From: Dokdonella immobilis
GTDB lineage: Bacteria > Pseudomonadota > Gammaproteobacteria > Xanthomonadales > Rhodanobacteraceae
Assembly: GCF_900115085.1 (NCBI RefSeq)
Contig: NZ_FOVF01000016.1
Coordinates: 28,759 to 92,758, forward strand
Direction: 5' to 3'
Length of the DNA: 64,000 bases
Numbering within the stretch: position 1 is the stretch's first letter; each line of letters opens with the position of its first letter. Shown here piece by piece: positions 18,447-28,461 of this stretch. The notes under the pieces were generated by a model that was given only the letters and a program-made list of their open reading frames with translations, had not been told where the DNA came from and searched no databases. Position numbers and translations under genes: made by a program.

Positions 18447-19364
18447 TCACTCAAGGATGTTCTTGGCCTCCGCCACGGCGAGGATTTCCGGCTGCACGGT
18501 CTCGCCCGCACGATTGATCAGCGGATGGATGAAGACGGCGCCGAGGATGATGACCACGCCGAGATAGAACAGCGGCGTCAGTTCGCGCTGTTCGCCGAAC
18601 AGGACCGCCGCGAGCACAATCGCATAGACCGGTTCGAGGTTGACCGCAAGCTGGGCGCTGAAAGCGGTCATGTGGCGCAGGGCGACCAGCGACAGGGCGA
18701 AGGGTAGCAGGGTGCAGGCGATCGAAAGGCAAAGCAGCAGGATCAGGTCGTGGCCACCCGGCACTTCGAATATGGAGCCGGCAAAGGCCGGGAACAGCCA
18801 CGGCATGACCGGTGCGAGCACGGTCAGGGCCAGCGTGCCAGCGCCGAGTTCGATGCCGGTGACGGTCAGGGCGTCGCCATGCTCTACCAGGCGCTTGTTC
18901 AATGATCCGAAGATCGCGACGAGCAGGGCCGACAGCGCACCGACCACGATGCCGAGCCGGAACGAATCGGGCACGCCGCCAACAACCAGGGCGACGCCGG
19001 GCAACACCGAGAGGCCGAGCACCAACTCGCGCCGGGAAAAGCGGCGATGGGCAAGCTTGGGTTCGATCAGCGCTGTGAAGGCTGTGGCCAGGGCGATGCA
19101 GGTGGCTGCTACCGAGGCGTTCGAAAGCTTGATCGCGCCGTAGAAGGTCAGCCAATGCAGGGCGACCAGCACGCCGATGCCGGCATAGGCCAGGACCAGT
19201 TTCAGCGACATTTTGCGCAGACCGCGCCAGGCTCGCGGGATCAGCGTCAGCACGGCAACGACCAGCAGCATGCGCCACCAGACCAGGGGCAGGGCGGGCA
19301 ATGAGATCAACTTGCCGATAATCGGCGTGAAGCCCCAGAGCAGGACGCAGAAGTGGATCTGCAT
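18447..19364 (-). CDS. EamA/DMT family transporter
   Basis: A 305-residue inner-membrane protein with about ten membrane helices arranged as two EamA repeats (residues ~1-135 and ~150-290). [12 protein letters not shown] at the start, [14 protein letters not shown] at the end of the first repeat and [23 protein letters not shown] in the second are the usual drug/metabolite-transporter features. Such proteins export or import small metabolites; the substrate cannot be predicted. The ATG at 19364 is taken; the frame is open upstream but overlaps the divergent region. It is 19 bases upstream of yaiI. Confidence 0.9.
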   Translation of the reverse strand: MQIHFCVLLWGFTPIIGKLISLPALPLVWWRMLLVVAVLTLIPRAWRGLRKMSLKLVLAYAGIGVLVALHWLTFYGAIKLSNASVAATCIALATAFTALIEPKLAHRRFSRRELVLGLSVLPGVALVVGGVPDSFRLGIVVGALSALLVAIFGSLNKRLVEHGDALTVTGIELGAGTLALTVLAPVMPWLFPAFAGSIFEVPGGHDLILLLCLSIACTLLPFALSLVALRHMTAFSAQLAVNLEPVYAIVLAAVLFGEQRELTPLFYLGVVIILGAVFIHPLINRAGETVQPEILAVAEAKNILE

Positions 19365-19548
19365 CTGGGCCTTTGTGGTGGCGGACAGAGTACTCAGGGT
19401 GGCGGACTCGGCGTGGATTGGACGGAGGCCTCGCACGGGGCGGGCGGGGCCGGCAAGCATGCCACAGCGACCGTTGCGATTGACCGGCATGGCGTGCGCG
19501 GGAGGCCGAATTTCGGCACACTCCGATTCCACGCCTTGGGGGATCGTC

Positions 19549-19938
19549 ATGTCGATAGAACTGCAGATGCTGGCCTGGTCCATCGTGCTCGGTCTCCTCC
19601 ACATCCTCCTCGGGGCGACCTTGGGAACGATGCAGCGCGGGTTGAAATGGAATGCCAGCGCGCGCGATGGCGTGCCGGAACCGCTGACCGGCGTGGCCGG
19701 GCGGCTCGAACGTGCCAATCACAATTTCCGCGAGACCTTCGTGTTCTTTGCCGCCGCAGTGATCGCGGTTTTGCTCGCCGGAAAGAGCGGTTCGCAGACC
19801 GCGCTCGGCGCGCAGATCTATTTCTGGGCGCGCCTGGCCTATCTGCCCGTATACGCCGCCGGCATCCCGTTCCTGCGGACCCTGATCTGGGGCGTGTCGA
19901 TGGCGGGCTTGCTGATGGTGCTGCTGGCCCTGTTCTGA
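19549..19938 (+). CDS. MAPEG family membrane protein
   Basis: A 129-residue protein with four membrane segments. RLERANHNFRETFVFFAAAV is the MAPEG pattern, and the C-terminal half repeats short helices with Trp and aromatic residues. It resembles the putative membrane MAPEG proteins of Proteobacteria that lack a known reaction. It precedes the aminotransferase gene by 16 bases and probably shares its transcript. It shows little similarity in detail to the other MAPEG protein at 13841. Confidence 0.87.
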   Translation: MSIELQMLAWSIVLGLLHILLGATLGTMQRGLKWNASARDGVPEPLTGVAGRLERANHNFRETFVFFAAAVIAVLLAGKSGSQTALGAQIYFWARLAYLPVYAAGIPFLRTLIWGVSMAGLLMVLLALF

Positions 19939-19954
19939 TCGAGGCTTCGCGCAC

Positions 19955-20752
19955 ATGTCGGCGCAACGCATCGAACTGAACGGAGGCAAGCCGGATCCGC
20001 CGGCGCTGGCCTCGTTGGCCCAGGTCAACTACGGTCATTTCACCACCCTGCAGGTGCAGCAGGGCGGCGCGCGCGGCTTTCGCCTGCACCTGCAGCGCCT
20101 CGCCAATGCGACGCGCGAGCTGTTCGGCACGGAACTGGATCTCGACCGGGTGCGCGCGCACGTGCGCCACCTGCTCAGTGACCAGCCGGCGACCGTGCGC
20201 ATCACCGTGTTCTCGCGCCAGCTCGATCGCAGCCGACTCGAAAGCCCGGTCGAGGTCGACATCCTGGTCGCGGTCGGCGCGCCGGCCACCCCGCCGACCA
20301 CGCCCGTGCGCCTTCGCAGCCGGGTACACGAACGCGTGCTGCCCCGGATCAAGCACGTCGGCACCTTCGATCTCTGGCATCAGCGTCGCCAGGCCCGCCT
20401 CGAGGGCTTCGACGACGTGCTGTTCTGCACGCGCGAAGGCGAGGTGTCCGAGGGTTCGACCTGGAACATCGGCTTCTGGGACGGGTCCCGGGTGACCTGG
20501 CCGAGTGCGCCGGCCCTGGCCGGTATCACCCGGCAGATTCTTTCGGCCGGGCTGGCCCAGGTCGGCTTCGAATCCGTGACCACGCCGGTGGCGTTGGCCG
20601 AGCTCGACCGCTTCCGTGCGGCCTTCATCGTCAATACCGGATTAACCGGTCCGCTGGTTGCCAGCATCGACGCGCACGGTTTCGAAATCGATGCGGACTT
20701 GCCGCAACGCTTGCGTTCGGCCTATTTGTCGCAGCCCCTGGAGCCGATCTGA
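19955..20752 (+). CDS. Aminotransferase class IV family protein
   Basis: A 265-residue PLP enzyme of fold type IV. The Lys in RIKHVGTFD is the expected Schiff-base residue, EGEVSEGSTWNIGFWDG contains the conserved Glu that contacts the pyridine nitrogen, and ALAGITRQIL is the phosphate-binding loop. It is shorter than branched-chain aminotransferases and closer to 4-amino-4-deoxychorismate lyase (PabC) in size, yet no folate genes adjoin. The substrate remains undetermined. Confidence 0.86.
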   Translation: MSAQRIELNGGKPDPPALASLAQVNYGHFTTLQVQQGGARGFRLHLQRLANATRELFGTELDLDRVRAHVRHLLSDQPATVRITVFSRQLDRSRLESPVEVDILVAVGAPATPPTTPVRLRSRVHERVLPRIKHVGTFDLWHQRRQARLEGFDDVLFCTREGEVSEGSTWNIGFWDGSRVTWPSAPALAGITRQILSAGLAQVGFESVTTPVALAELDRFRAAFIVNTGLTGPLVASIDAHGFEIDADLPQRLRSAYLSQPLEPI

Positions 20753-20903
20753 TGGCAGCTGCGGAGCCGGACCACTGGGCCGCGCCTGCCGTGCCGGTGG
20801 CCCGGTCGCCGCAGGACCTTCGATACTCGCTCATTGGCAGGTGCAAAGCGATGAGCTTCGCTGCTAGTGTGCGAGGCTGCCTTCCGATTCAGTTTCCCAC
20901 CGC

Positions 20904-21806
20904 ATGACATCGTCGCTGCTGTCGCTGCCGCGGATTGCCTTCAGCGCGACGCTGATCGCCGTCAATACCGTGATTCACGCCACCCCGCTGTTGCTGCTGG
21001 CGATGGTCAAGCTGCTGGTGCCGATCACCGGCTTCAGGGATGTCATTTCGCGCCTGCTCGTGCGCATCGCCGAGAGCTGGATCGCGGTCAACAGCTGGCT
21101 CATGACGACCCTCGGCCGCGTGCGCATCGAAGTGGAAGGCCTGCAGGGGCTGCAGCGCCGTGGCTGGTACCTGGTGATCTGCAACCACCAGAGCTGGGTC
21201 GATATCCCGGTCCTGCAGCAGGTCTTCAACCGACGCATTCCGTTCCTCAAGTTCTTCCTGAAAAGCCAGTTGATCTGGGTGCCGGTCCTCGGCCTGGCCT
21301 GGTGGGCGCTCGACTTTCCGTTCATGAAGCGCTACTCGAGGGAACAGCTCGCGCAGCATCCCGAGCTACGCGGCAAGGACATCGAATCGACCCGACGGGC
21401 CTGCGAGAAATACCGCAAGCTGCCGGTGTCGGTGATGAACTTCGTCGAAGGCACGCGATTCACCGAGGCCAAGCATGATCGCCAGGGTTCGCCCTTCGTC
21501 CACCTGCTGAGTCCACGCGCCGGTGGCATTGCCTTCGTGCTCGACGCGATGGGCGACATGATGAAGGCGGTCGTCGATGTCACCCTGATCTATCCTGCCG
21601 GTCGCCCCGGGATCGCCGACCTGCTGGCCGGACGCATTCGCGAGGTCAGGGTCCAGGTCCGGGAAATTCCGATTCCGGCCGACCTGCTCGGCGGCGACTA
21701 TGAAAACGACCCGGTCTTTCGCGAGCGCTTCCAGGCGTGGCTGAATGCACTGTGGACGGAAAAGGACACGGCCATGAGCCTGGCGGCCCGGCCGGACGAG
21801 GCATGA
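20904..21806 (+). CDS. PlsC-like acyltransferase (YihG family)
   Basis: A 300-residue membrane-associated acyltransferase. An N-terminal hydrophobic segment (residues ~10-45) is followed by the catalytic motif ICNHQSWVDIPVL (H-x4-D), FLKFFLKSQLIWVPVLG, and NFVEGTRFT, which corresponds to the acyl-acceptor binding EGTR motif. It likely acylates lysophosphatidic acid or another lysolipid at the inner membrane, as E. coli YihG does. The ATG at 20904 lies 151 bases after the aminotransferase gene; it may have its own promoter. Confidence 0.9.
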   Translation: MTSSLLSLPRIAFSATLIAVNTVIHATPLLLLAMVKLLVPITGFRDVISRLLVRIAESWIAVNSWLMTTLGRVRIEVEGLQGLQRRGWYLVICNHQSWVDIPVLQQVFNRRIPFLKFFLKSQLIWVPVLGLAWWALDFPFMKRYSREQLAQHPELRGKDIESTRRACEKYRKLPVSVMNFVEGTRFTEAKHDRQGSPFVHLLSPRAGGIAFVLDAMGDMMKAVVDVTLIYPAGRPGIADLLAGRIREVRVQVREIPIPADLLGGDYENDPVFRERFQAWLNALWTEKDTAMSLAARPDEA

Positions 21807-21936
21807 ACAGGGCAAATCGACCACGCGGACCGGACAGCCACGGGCCCGGGTCCTGATAGAATAGGCGGCTTGACTGGCGTCTCGCACCCGCGTGCGCAGC
21901 CGCCGAACTGACTCCATCAAAGGCGCAGGTATTCCC

Positions 21937-22659
21937 ATGGGCAGAGGCCCCAGCATCGAAGGTCGCAAGAACGCCGAGGACGCGAAACGCGGCAAGATTT
22001 TCACCAAGCTGATCCGCGAGATCACCGTGGCGGCGCGCAACGGCGGCGACCCGGCAACCAATGCGCGCCTGCGCATCGGCATCGAGAAGGCCCTTTCGGC
22101 CAACATGACCAAGGACACGATCGAACGCGCGATCAAGCGTGGCTCGGGCGCCGATGGCGCCGACGGCATGGAGGAGCTGCGCTACGAGGGCTATGGCCCG
22201 GGTGGTGTCGCCCTGATCATCGATGCCATGACCGACAATTCGGTGCGCACCGTGGCCGATGTGCGCCATGCCCTGTCCAAGCATGGCGGCAACCTCGGCA
22301 CCAGCGGATCGGTGGCCTTCCAGTTTGCCCGGGTCGGCGAACTGGTTTTCGAAACGGCCACGCCCGAGCGCGAGGAGAAGGTGCTCGAGGCCGCGCTTGA
22401 AGCAGGAGCCGACGACGTGGTCAGTGAAGACGGTCGCACGACCGTCCTCTGTGCGCCCGAGAGTTTCGAGACGGTCAAGCAGGGTCTGGTCGCGGCCGGA
22501 TTCGAGCCGCTCAGCGATGCGGTCGTCATGCGACCGGCGAACCGGGTTGCGGTTTCCGGTGAGATCGCCGAAACCCTGGCCGATCTGCTCGACTGGCTCG
22601 ATGAGCTCGATGATGTGCAGCATGTCTACCATAACGCCGCCTTGCCGGAATCGGCATGA
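21937..22659 (+). CDS. yebC: YebC/PmpR family transcriptional regulator or translation factor
   Basis: A 240-residue cytoplasmic protein starting [20 protein letters not shown], the Xanthomonadales variant of the usual MAGHSKWANI start. [22 protein letters not shown] and [15 protein letters not shown] are the family's core motifs. YebC proteins bind DNA as regulators in some bacteria, and more recent work links them to relieving ribosome stalling; which role dominates here is unknown. The stop codon overlaps the next gene's first possible start (ATGA), suggesting coupling. In many bacteria yebC lies near ruvC, which is not seen here. Confidence 0.95.
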   Translation: MGRGPSIEGRKNAEDAKRGKIFTKLIREITVAARNGGDPATNARLRIGIEKALSANMTKDTIERAIKRGSGADGADGMEELRYEGYGPGGVALIIDAMTDNSVRTVADVRHALSKHGGNLGTSGSVAFQFARVGELVFETATPEREEKVLEAALEAGADDVVSEDGRTTVLCAPESFETVKQGLVAAGFEPLSDAVVMRPANRVAVSGEIAETLADLLDWLDELDDVQHVYHNAALPESA

Positions 22660-23615
22660 TGCAGGTCGGGATGGATTCGTCGCCGACGAGCAAACACGGG
22701 AAGCATCCGATGGCGTGTGCATGGAGTTGGGCGGGTCTGTGTCTGCTGGTCCTGCTGGCGGGGTGCGCCCCGCAGTCGACGCGCCAATCCGATCTGGCGC
22801 GTTCATTCAAGATCGCGACCTGGAATCTCGAGCACCTGGCTGAAGCCAATGGCCTTGGTTGCCGCCCGCGCAACGACGCCGACTATGCCGGCCTGCGTGA
22901 CTACGCGACCCGGCTCGGCGCCGATGTGGTGGCGTTCGAGGAAGTCGAAAACCTCGCTGCGGCGCAGCGGGTCTTTGCGCCGGATCGCTATGACATCGTG
23001 ATGTCGACGCGGCCGGACAGCGGTCGCAACGGTTTCTGCGGGCACGACAGCACGGACGGTCCGCACATTCGCACCCAGAACACCGGTTTCGCCATCCGCA
23101 AGGGAATCCGCTACGTGCGCCATCCGGATCTCAGCCAACTGGGGCTGGGAAATCCCGACTTGCGCTGGGGTGTCGATGTCACCTTGACCGGCTCGCGGCC
23201 GCTGCGCCTGCTGGCCCTGCATTTGAAGAGCGGCTGTTCGGCCGGCTCCGAACGTGAGCCTTGCCCGGTGCTGTTCGACCAGGTACCGGTGCTGCGGCAG
23301 TGGATAGCCGCGCGCCATGACGAGGGCACCGATTTCGTCATGCTCGGCGACTGGAACCGTCGCCTGGCATTGCCCGACGACCTGTTCTGGAAGCAGCTCA
23401 CCGACGGCTTGCCGCCGGATGCCATGTTGGTCGACGCGGCCAATGGTCGCGGCGCCACCTGCGTCGCGCGCTATCCGGACTTCATCGACCACATCGTCAT
23501 GAGTCCGGCCGCCGCCGCGCGCCTGGTCAAGGATTCCTTCGAGGAGTTCACCTATGGTGTGCCCGAGGACCAGCATCCTTCGGACCATTGCCCGGTCGCG
23601 GTGACGCTCGAGTAG
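22656..23615 (+). CDS. Endonuclease/exonuclease/phosphatase family lipoprotein
   Basis: A 319-residue protein of the EEP fold carried on a lipoprotein signal: [18 protein letters not shown] ends in a Cys lipobox, so it is probably membrane-anchored outside the cytoplasm. [33 protein letters not shown] and [13 protein letters not shown] carry the metal and catalytic residues in order. Substrate is unknown, possibly extracellular nucleic acid. Starts at 22671 or 22710 are also possible; 22656 is coupled to yebC by an ATGA overlap, whereas 22710 gives the most compact signal. It converges with yajD across a repeat-rich gap. Confidence 0.85.
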   Translation: MMQVGMDSSPTSKHGKHPMACAWSWAGLCLLVLLAGCAPQSTRQSDLARSFKIATWNLEHLAEANGLGCRPRNDADYAGLRDYATRLGADVVAFEEVENLAAAQRVFAPDRYDIVMSTRPDSGRNGFCGHDSTDGPHIRTQNTGFAIRKGIRYVRHPDLSQLGLGNPDLRWGVDVTLTGSRPLRLLALHLKSGCSAGSEREPCPVLFDQVPVLRQWIAARHDEGTDFVMLGDWNRRLALPDDLFWKQLTDGLPPDAMLVDAANGRGATCVARYPDFIDHIVMSPAAAARLVKDSFEEFTYGVPEDQHPSDHCPVAVTLE

Positions 23616-23618
23616 CTT

Positions 23619-23670
23619 GGAAGCCGGGATTCGAGATTGGTTGGAGCCGGGATTCGGGATTCGAGATTCG
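23619..23670. repeat. GGGATTC-type intergenic repeat, left arm
   Basis: Tandem, slightly varied units of the type GGGATTCGGGATTCGAGATT follow the stop of the EEP gene. The arm can pair with the inverted arm at 23724-23752, so the gap between two convergent genes can fold into a long imperfect stem-loop. It may serve as a bidirectional transcription end, but no T-run is present. Confidence 0.7.
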
Positions 23671-23723
23671 TTAGAGCCAAAGCCAAGAGCTGATCCAGGC
23701 TGAGGCGCTTCTCAGCTTTTGCG

Positions 23724-23752
23724 AGTCCCGAATCCCTAATCCCGAATCCCGT
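23724..23752. repeat. GGGATTC-type intergenic repeat, inverted arm
   Basis: GAATCCC units in opposite orientation to the arm at 23619-23670, ending just before the yajD stop codon. Aligned to that arm, GGGATTCGGGATT is exact and the rest differs at two positions. A short related copy lies at 37725-37739. Confidence 0.7.
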
Positions 23753-23756
23753 ACTT

Positions 23757-24110
23757 TCAGCGCTTGAGCAGATCCTTGAGTCCGGCAAACGGATTGCTCG
23801 TTGCCGCGGCCGTGGGCGTTTCCGCACTCGATGCGCTGCCGCCGGTATGGTCGATGTAGCGTGAGTGCTCGTTGTCGTGGCAATAGACGCAGAGCAGCTC
23901 CCAGTTGCTGCCATCCGGCGGATTGAAATCGTGATCGTGGTTGCGATGATGCACGGTCAGCTCCTGCAGGTTGGCGCGGGTGAATTCGCGCGCGCAGCGG
24001 CCACAGACCCATGGATACATCTTCAACGCGCGTTCGCGGTAGCCTGCATCGCGCTGGGCCGCGTTGCGACGTGCGTCTGCGACGATGCGATCGAGCTTGT
24101 TGCTGTCCAT
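23757..24110 (-). CDS. yajD: YajD family HNH nuclease
   Basis: A 117-residue HNH-motif protein. WVCGRCAREF and LLCVYCHDNEHSR supply two CxxC zinc ligands, and LTVHHRNHDHDFNPPDGSNW is the beta-beta-alpha-metal core with the HH pair. E. coli YajD has the same arrangement, but its biological role is not known. The tail after residue 90 is low-complexity, rich in Ala, Thr and Ser. It is convergent with the lipoprotein gene and separated from it by inverted repeats. Confidence 0.93.
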   Translation of the reverse strand: MDSNKLDRIVADARRNAAQRDAGYRERALKMYPWVCGRCAREFTRANLQELTVHHRNHDHDFNPPDGSNWELLCVYCHDNEHSRYIDHTGGSASSAETPTAAATSNPFAGLKDLLKR

Positions 24111-24241
24111 CTTCCTCTCCGCGGCCGGAGCGGAATGGTCTCAGGATTGCAGATGCCTGCCTATGGCCGGGAGCCTGGTGGGGAAGGAAGGGCCCCCTGC
24201 GGGCCGCCATGAACGGTTGCCGCAGGAGGCCCCGGGCAAAC

Positions 24242-24586
24242 CTATTCCTCGAACTCGATTGGCGAATCGAGATCTTCGCAGAAGTTCTGCTTGCTGGCTT
24301 CGCTGACGCTGCCATCGGCAAACTCCGCACGCATCCACTGCACGCATCCTTCGCCATCGGTGCTGTGGTCCCAGATCATGGTGGCGGTCTTGCCCGGCCC
24401 GATGCCGCTGCCGACATCAAAATCGCCCCATTCGGACTTGTCCTCGGAAACCTGCAGGTTGACGATCCTGGATTGGGTGTTGTTCGCGACCACGAAATGC
24501 CATTCGTCGGCGGCGCTGGCCTGCACGGCCGTGAAACCGAATGCTGCGCAAAGCAGGGAAGTGCGGAAACAGGTGGAGAGGGTCAT
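24242..24586 (-). CDS. Small exported protein of unknown function
   Basis: A 114-residue protein with a signal peptide (TSLLCAAFGFTAVQASAADE). The mature part, about 90 residues, is acidic and Trp-rich, with EWHFVVANNTQSRIVNLQVS and MIWDHSTDGEGCVQWMRAEF and two cysteines that may pair in the periplasm. I recognise no family. The ATG at 24586 is the natural start because the signal begins there; the frame is open further up but codes for no sensible protein. It precedes yajD on the same strand by about 130 bases. Confidence 0.7.
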   Translation of the reverse strand: MTLSTCFRTSLLCAAFGFTAVQASAADEWHFVVANNTQSRIVNLQVSEDKSEWGDFDVGSGIGPGKTATMIWDHSTDGEGCVQWMRAEFADGSVSEASKQNFCEDLDSPIEFEE

Positions 24587-24947
24587 TGATACCTCGTGGT
24601 ACAGGGCTGGGGACGCCGTCGCAGGGACGGGCTGGATGGGCCAGGACGCTCGGCGACCGTTCATCAAGGTCACGCGAGATCGCCCGGGCCCGGCGTCTGC
24701 GCGAAGCAAGAACGGGGCCAAGCCCCGATTGATGGCTGGCCACGGCATCACTGCGCCGTCCGTCCGAATGCATCACGATGCGGGTGCACCTGCGACAGGT
24801 TCTGACAATGGCTGCGCGCTGTTTTCGGCGTGATCAAGGTTTGCGCAAGCAGCAGCGCGCTGTCGTGGATCGCGGGGCGGAATAGGCATCCATGGCTTGC
24901 GCGGGGATCGCATGCATGGCCTTGTCGAGGGCCAGCGCCCATAATCG
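24587..24947. other. Divergent intergenic region upstream of the MscK-like gene
   Basis: About 360 bases lie between divergently transcribed genes. It must contain promoters for both. I found no convincing promoter pair, palindrome or RNA gene, and the open frames crossing it are unconvincing. The exact N terminus of the channel gene, which begins with GTG at 24948, may lie slightly inside or beyond this stretch. Confidence 0.4.
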
Positions 24948-27900
24948 GTGGTGGCCCTTCGACCTGCGAGGCGTTCATTGGGATCAGTCGCTGCAACGGT
25001 GCTCCGCTGGCGGGCGCTTGGCATGTGCACCGCCCTGCTGTTGGGGCTTCCGTCAGTCCATGCACAGGTTCCCGAGGGGGCCGCAACCGCCAATGGCCTC
25101 GATGCGGATTCGATACGTGCCCGCATCGACACCTTGCAGACGCGGACCGACATCGTCGCTGGCGACAAGCAATTGACCCTCGAAAACCTGCAGACCGCGC
25201 TGGCTCGCCTCGAGAGTGCGCAGGCGGCCCGCAAGCTGGCTGGCGAATACGCCGAAGCGCTCAAGCAGGCACCGGAAAAAATCGCTGAACTGCAGTCCGA
25301 ACTGGCCAGGCCGCAGGAATCCGGACCTCGCGCGCAGGCGAACGATACCGATCCGGCTACCGCACCGCTGCGCATGGCCGCGCTGCAGATCAAGGCAGTG
25401 TCCTTGCGCACGCAACGTCGTGCGCTCGACGAGTCCCTGCGGTCGATGGCCTCGCGCGAGCTCGAGGCGCGCCAGGAGCTGTCCGAGCTTCGCGCGCAAC
25501 TCGAAAAGCGATCTGATCCGCTACCAGTCGACGCCTCGCAATTGCTGGTCGATTCGAACCAGATCAAGGACGATGCCGTGCGCCAGGACTTCTCGGCACG
25601 CATCGAGAAGACCGAACAGGAAATCCTCAGCCTGCCGACGCGCGAGTCGATCGCCTCGGCGCAGCAACGTCTGCTCGGACGTGAGCTCGACATCGTCATG
25701 GCCGACATGTCCGAGCTCGGCCGGCGCATGGATGCGCGTGAACAGGAGGAGGTGCACAGCAAACTCGAGCGCGCCGACGCCGTGGTTCGCGAGATGGCCG
25801 GCAAGCCCGAGGCGGTCATGGCACTGGCCAACGAAAATCGGGCGCTGCGCCAGTCGATGTTCGAGATTGCAAACGAGCTGCGCAAGCTGTGGTCGACCAA
25901 GGATCGGCTCTATGGGCAACTCGAGGAAGTCGCGACCTCACGCAAGAGCGCCGATCAGATCCTCGCCTTCGGACGGATCGACGAGGAATGCGGCCGCCTG
26001 CTGCGTGAGGTGGCCAAGAAGCTGCCGGGACAGGCGTCGCTGGAGCGTCGCATCGCCGAGCGCAGGAGTGCGATCATCGATGCGCGCGTGGATCGCTTTC
26101 GCAGCGAGCAGCAACTGGCCCAGGCCGGTACCGGCGCGGAGGCGGTCAGTCGATTCCTGGCCACCCATGACCTGGCCGAGTCGCCCGAGGTCATTGCCGC
26201 CACCCGGGCGCTGCTCGGGCAGCGACGCGACGCATTGACCGATCTGCGCGCGATCCAGGGACGACAGGTCGAGGCACTCGACGAACTGAACCAGCTCGAG
26301 ACGGAGCTGCAGCAGCGCAGCAACCAGCTGCGTTCGATGCTCGACCAGCGTCTGTTGTGGTTGCCGAGTTCGACACCGATTGGCAAGGCCTGGGCACAAC
26401 AGGTCGTGGCCGGCTTCGGCAAGCTCGTGGCCGCCGGCAATCTCGCCACGCTGTGGCCGGCACTGCGCGAGTCGTGGTCGAGCCGGCCGGTCAGGCCGAT
26501 CATGCTGGGCATGGGGGTGTTGGTCCTGCTGTTCCTGCGCAGGCGCCTGCTCGATCGTCTGGCATGGCTGGCGCAGCCGGTTGGAACCCGATCGGACCGC
26601 TTCGGCCTGACCCTCGGCACGCTCCTGGTCACGATCCTGCTGGCCATTCCGGTTCCGCTCGCCTTCGCCAGTGCCGGCCTGCTGTTCGTCCAGCCGTTCA
26701 ATCCCAACTCGTTTGCCAGCGCGGTGGGTTCCGGGCTGATCAATATCGGTATCGTGCTGTTCATTCTCGGCCTGTTTCGCAACATGTGCCGGAAACACGG
26801 GCTCTTCATCGCCCACTTCCGCTGGGATGCCCGTGCGGTGCGACGCCTCGGCAAGGCCTTGTGGGTGGTGAGCCTGGCGCTCGTGCCCGCGGTCGGGCTG
26901 AGCGGCGTGGCACACACCAGTGGCGATCCGGTCCTCAACGACGGACTCGGGCGCCTCGGCGTCCTGATCATTTCGCTGGCCCTGGCGGTCTTCACCCATC
27001 GCGTGTTCCGGCCCAGCGGTGGCGCCATGACGACCAGCCTCGACCGCAACAGTCTGCTCTGGCGGACCCGGCATTTCTGGTACTGGGCCCTGGTCGCGAC
27101 GCCCTTGATCCTGGCCGGCATCGCCATGGCCGGCTATTCGGTCAGTGCCGGCGAACTGCAGGCCCGCATGATCACCTCGGGCTGGGTGTTGCTGGCCATC
27201 GTCATCGCGTTCCAGATCGCCATGCGCGGAGTCGTCGTGGCGGGCCGCCAGGCGGCCTACCGGCAGGCCGAATCGCGCCGGATCAAGCAGCGGGAAGAAG
27301 CGCTGGCCGATGCCGCCGCGGACACCGGCGGTGAAGGTGCGCCGGTACTGCCGGATGATCCTGACATCGATGTGGTCACGGTCAGCCAGCAGACACGTGG
27401 ACTGTTGCGCGCAGCCGGCATCGTGCTGCTCGTGTTGTTGCTGTGGGGAATCTGGAGCGGCCTGATTCCAGCCCTCGGCATCTTCAACGACATCGTGCTC
27501 TGGTCGAGCGTGACCACGACCGCATCGGGCCAGGTGGTCGGCGCGATCACCCTGGGACATGTGCTGCTGAGCGTGGTCCTGCTCGGGCTCACCTTCTTCG
27601 CCGCGCGCAACCTGCCCGGTTTCCTCGAGGTGGTCGTGCTGCACCGCTTCGATATCGATGCCGGCACGCGCTATGCCTACGTCACGATCACGCGCTACGG
27701 CATTCTCGCGATCGGCCTCGTGTTCGCCTTCAGTCATATCGGCGCGGACTGGTCCAAGCTGCAGTGGATCATCGCCGCGCTCGGTGTCGGACTCGGTTTC
27801 GGCCTGCAGGAAATCGTCGCCAACTTCGTATCGGGTATCATCATCCTGTTCGAACGACCGGTCCGCGTCGGCGACCTGATCACTATTGGCGACACGGTCG

Positions 27901-28403
27901 GCACGGTCTCCAGGATAAAGATCCGCGCGATCACGATCACCGATCCGGACAACTTCGAAGTACTCGTCCCGAACAAGGCGTTCATCACCGGCACGGTCAA
28001 GAACTGGTCGCTGACCAGCCAGATCACCCGGCTCGTGATCAAGGTCGGGGTCGCCTACGGCAGCGACGTCGCCCGTGCCCAGCAGCTGATGCTCGATGTC
28101 GCCGAGGCCAATGAACAGGTCGTGGAGTCGCCAGCGCCGGTCGTGCTGTTCCTCGGCTTCGGCGACAGTGCGCTGGATCTCGAGCTGCGCGTGTTCGTCG
28201 GCCGCATCGAGCATCGTCTGTCGACCGTGAACAATCTGCATCTGGCCATCGACAAGGCCTTCAGGGAGGCCGGCATCGAGATTCCGTTTCCGCAACGCGA
28301 TGTGCACCTGCACGGGCTTTCCGCAATCGGGAAGGGCACTGCCGCAGCGACGGATCCTGAAGAATCGGCTACGGTGTCAGATTCAGGAAGGGCGAAAGAA
28401 TGA
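24948..28403 (+). CDS. Large mechanosensitive channel (MscK/MscM-like)
   Basis: Channel that opens under membrane tension to relieve osmotic downshock. 1,151 residues: signal peptide ending near VHAQ (residue ~40); a long periplasmic coiled-coil region to about residue 500, rich in Glu, Arg and Leu (MscS porin-type); about eight membrane helices from residue ~515 to ~930; then the MscS core WIIAALGVGLGFGLQEIVAN (TM3), SGIIILFERPVRVGD and FEVLVPNKAFITGTVKNWS. The size and order match MscK/YbiO-type channels rather than small MscS. The start is GTG 24948; ATG 25023 would remove part of the signal. It is followed after 58 bases by an exported RidA gene. Confidence 0.93.
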   Translation: MVALRPARRSLGSVAATVLRWRALGMCTALLLGLPSVHAQVPEGAATANGLDADSIRARIDTLQTRTDIVAGDKQLTLENLQTALARLESAQAARKLAGEYAEALKQAPEKIAELQSELARPQESGPRAQANDTDPATAPLRMAALQIKAVSLRTQRRALDESLRSMASRELEARQELSELRAQLEKRSDPLPVDASQLLVDSNQIKDDAVRQDFSARIEKTEQEILSLPTRESIASAQQRLLGRELDIVMADMSELGRRMDAREQEEVHSKLERADAVVREMAGKPEAVMALANENRALRQSMFEIANELRKLWSTKDRLYGQLEEVATSRKSADQILAFGRIDEECGRLLREVAKKLPGQASLERRIAERRSAIIDARVDRFRSEQQLAQAGTGAEAVSRFLATHDLAESPEVIAATRALLGQRRDALTDLRAIQGRQVEALDELNQLETELQQRSNQLRSMLDQRLLWLPSSTPIGKAWAQQVVAGFGKLVAAGNLATLWPALRESWSSRPVRPIMLGMGVLVLLFLRRRLLDRLAWLAQPVGTRSDRFGLTLGTLLVTILLAIPVPLAFASAGLLFVQPFNPNSFASAVGSGLINIGIVLFILGLFRNMCRKHGLFIAHFRWDARAVRRLGKALWVVSLALVPAVGLSGVAHTSGDPVLNDGLGRLGVLIISLALAVFTHRVFRPSGGAMTTSLDRNSLLWRTRHFWYWALVATPLILAGIAMAGYSVSAGELQARMITSGWVLLAIVIAFQIAMRGVVVAGRQAAYRQAESRRIKQREEALADAAADTGGEGAPVLPDDPDIDVVTVSQQTRGLLRAAGIVLLVLLLWGIWSGLIPALGIFNDIVLWSSVTTTASGQVVGAITLGHVLLSVVLLGLTFFAARNLPGFLEVVVLHRFDIDAGTRYAYVTITRYGILAIGLVFAFSHIGADWSKLQWIIAALGVGLGFGLQEIVANFVSGIIILFERPVRVGDLITIGDTVGTVSRIKIRAITITDPDNFEVLVPNKAFITGTVKNWSLTSQITRLVIKVGVAYGSDVARAQQLMLDVAEANEQVVESPAPVVLFLGFGDSALDLELRVFVGRIEHRLSTVNNLHLAIDKAFREAGIEIPFPQRDVHLHGLSAIGKGTAAATDPEESATVSDSGRAKE

Positions 28404-28461
28404 GTCCGCTACGCGCTCGCCGCACGCGGCTCGCCGTTTTCAATCCAGCCAGGAGAATCGC

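Noticed and set aside
23616..23756. Rho-independent terminator
   Set aside because: The inverted GGGATTC arms could pair but no T-run follows either side, so it is listed only as repeats.
25938..28313. 791-codon open frame antisense to the mechanosensitive channel gene
   Set aside because: Its protein is Gln/Arg/Asp/His-rich with no domain, while the sense strand encodes a clear MscK-type protein.
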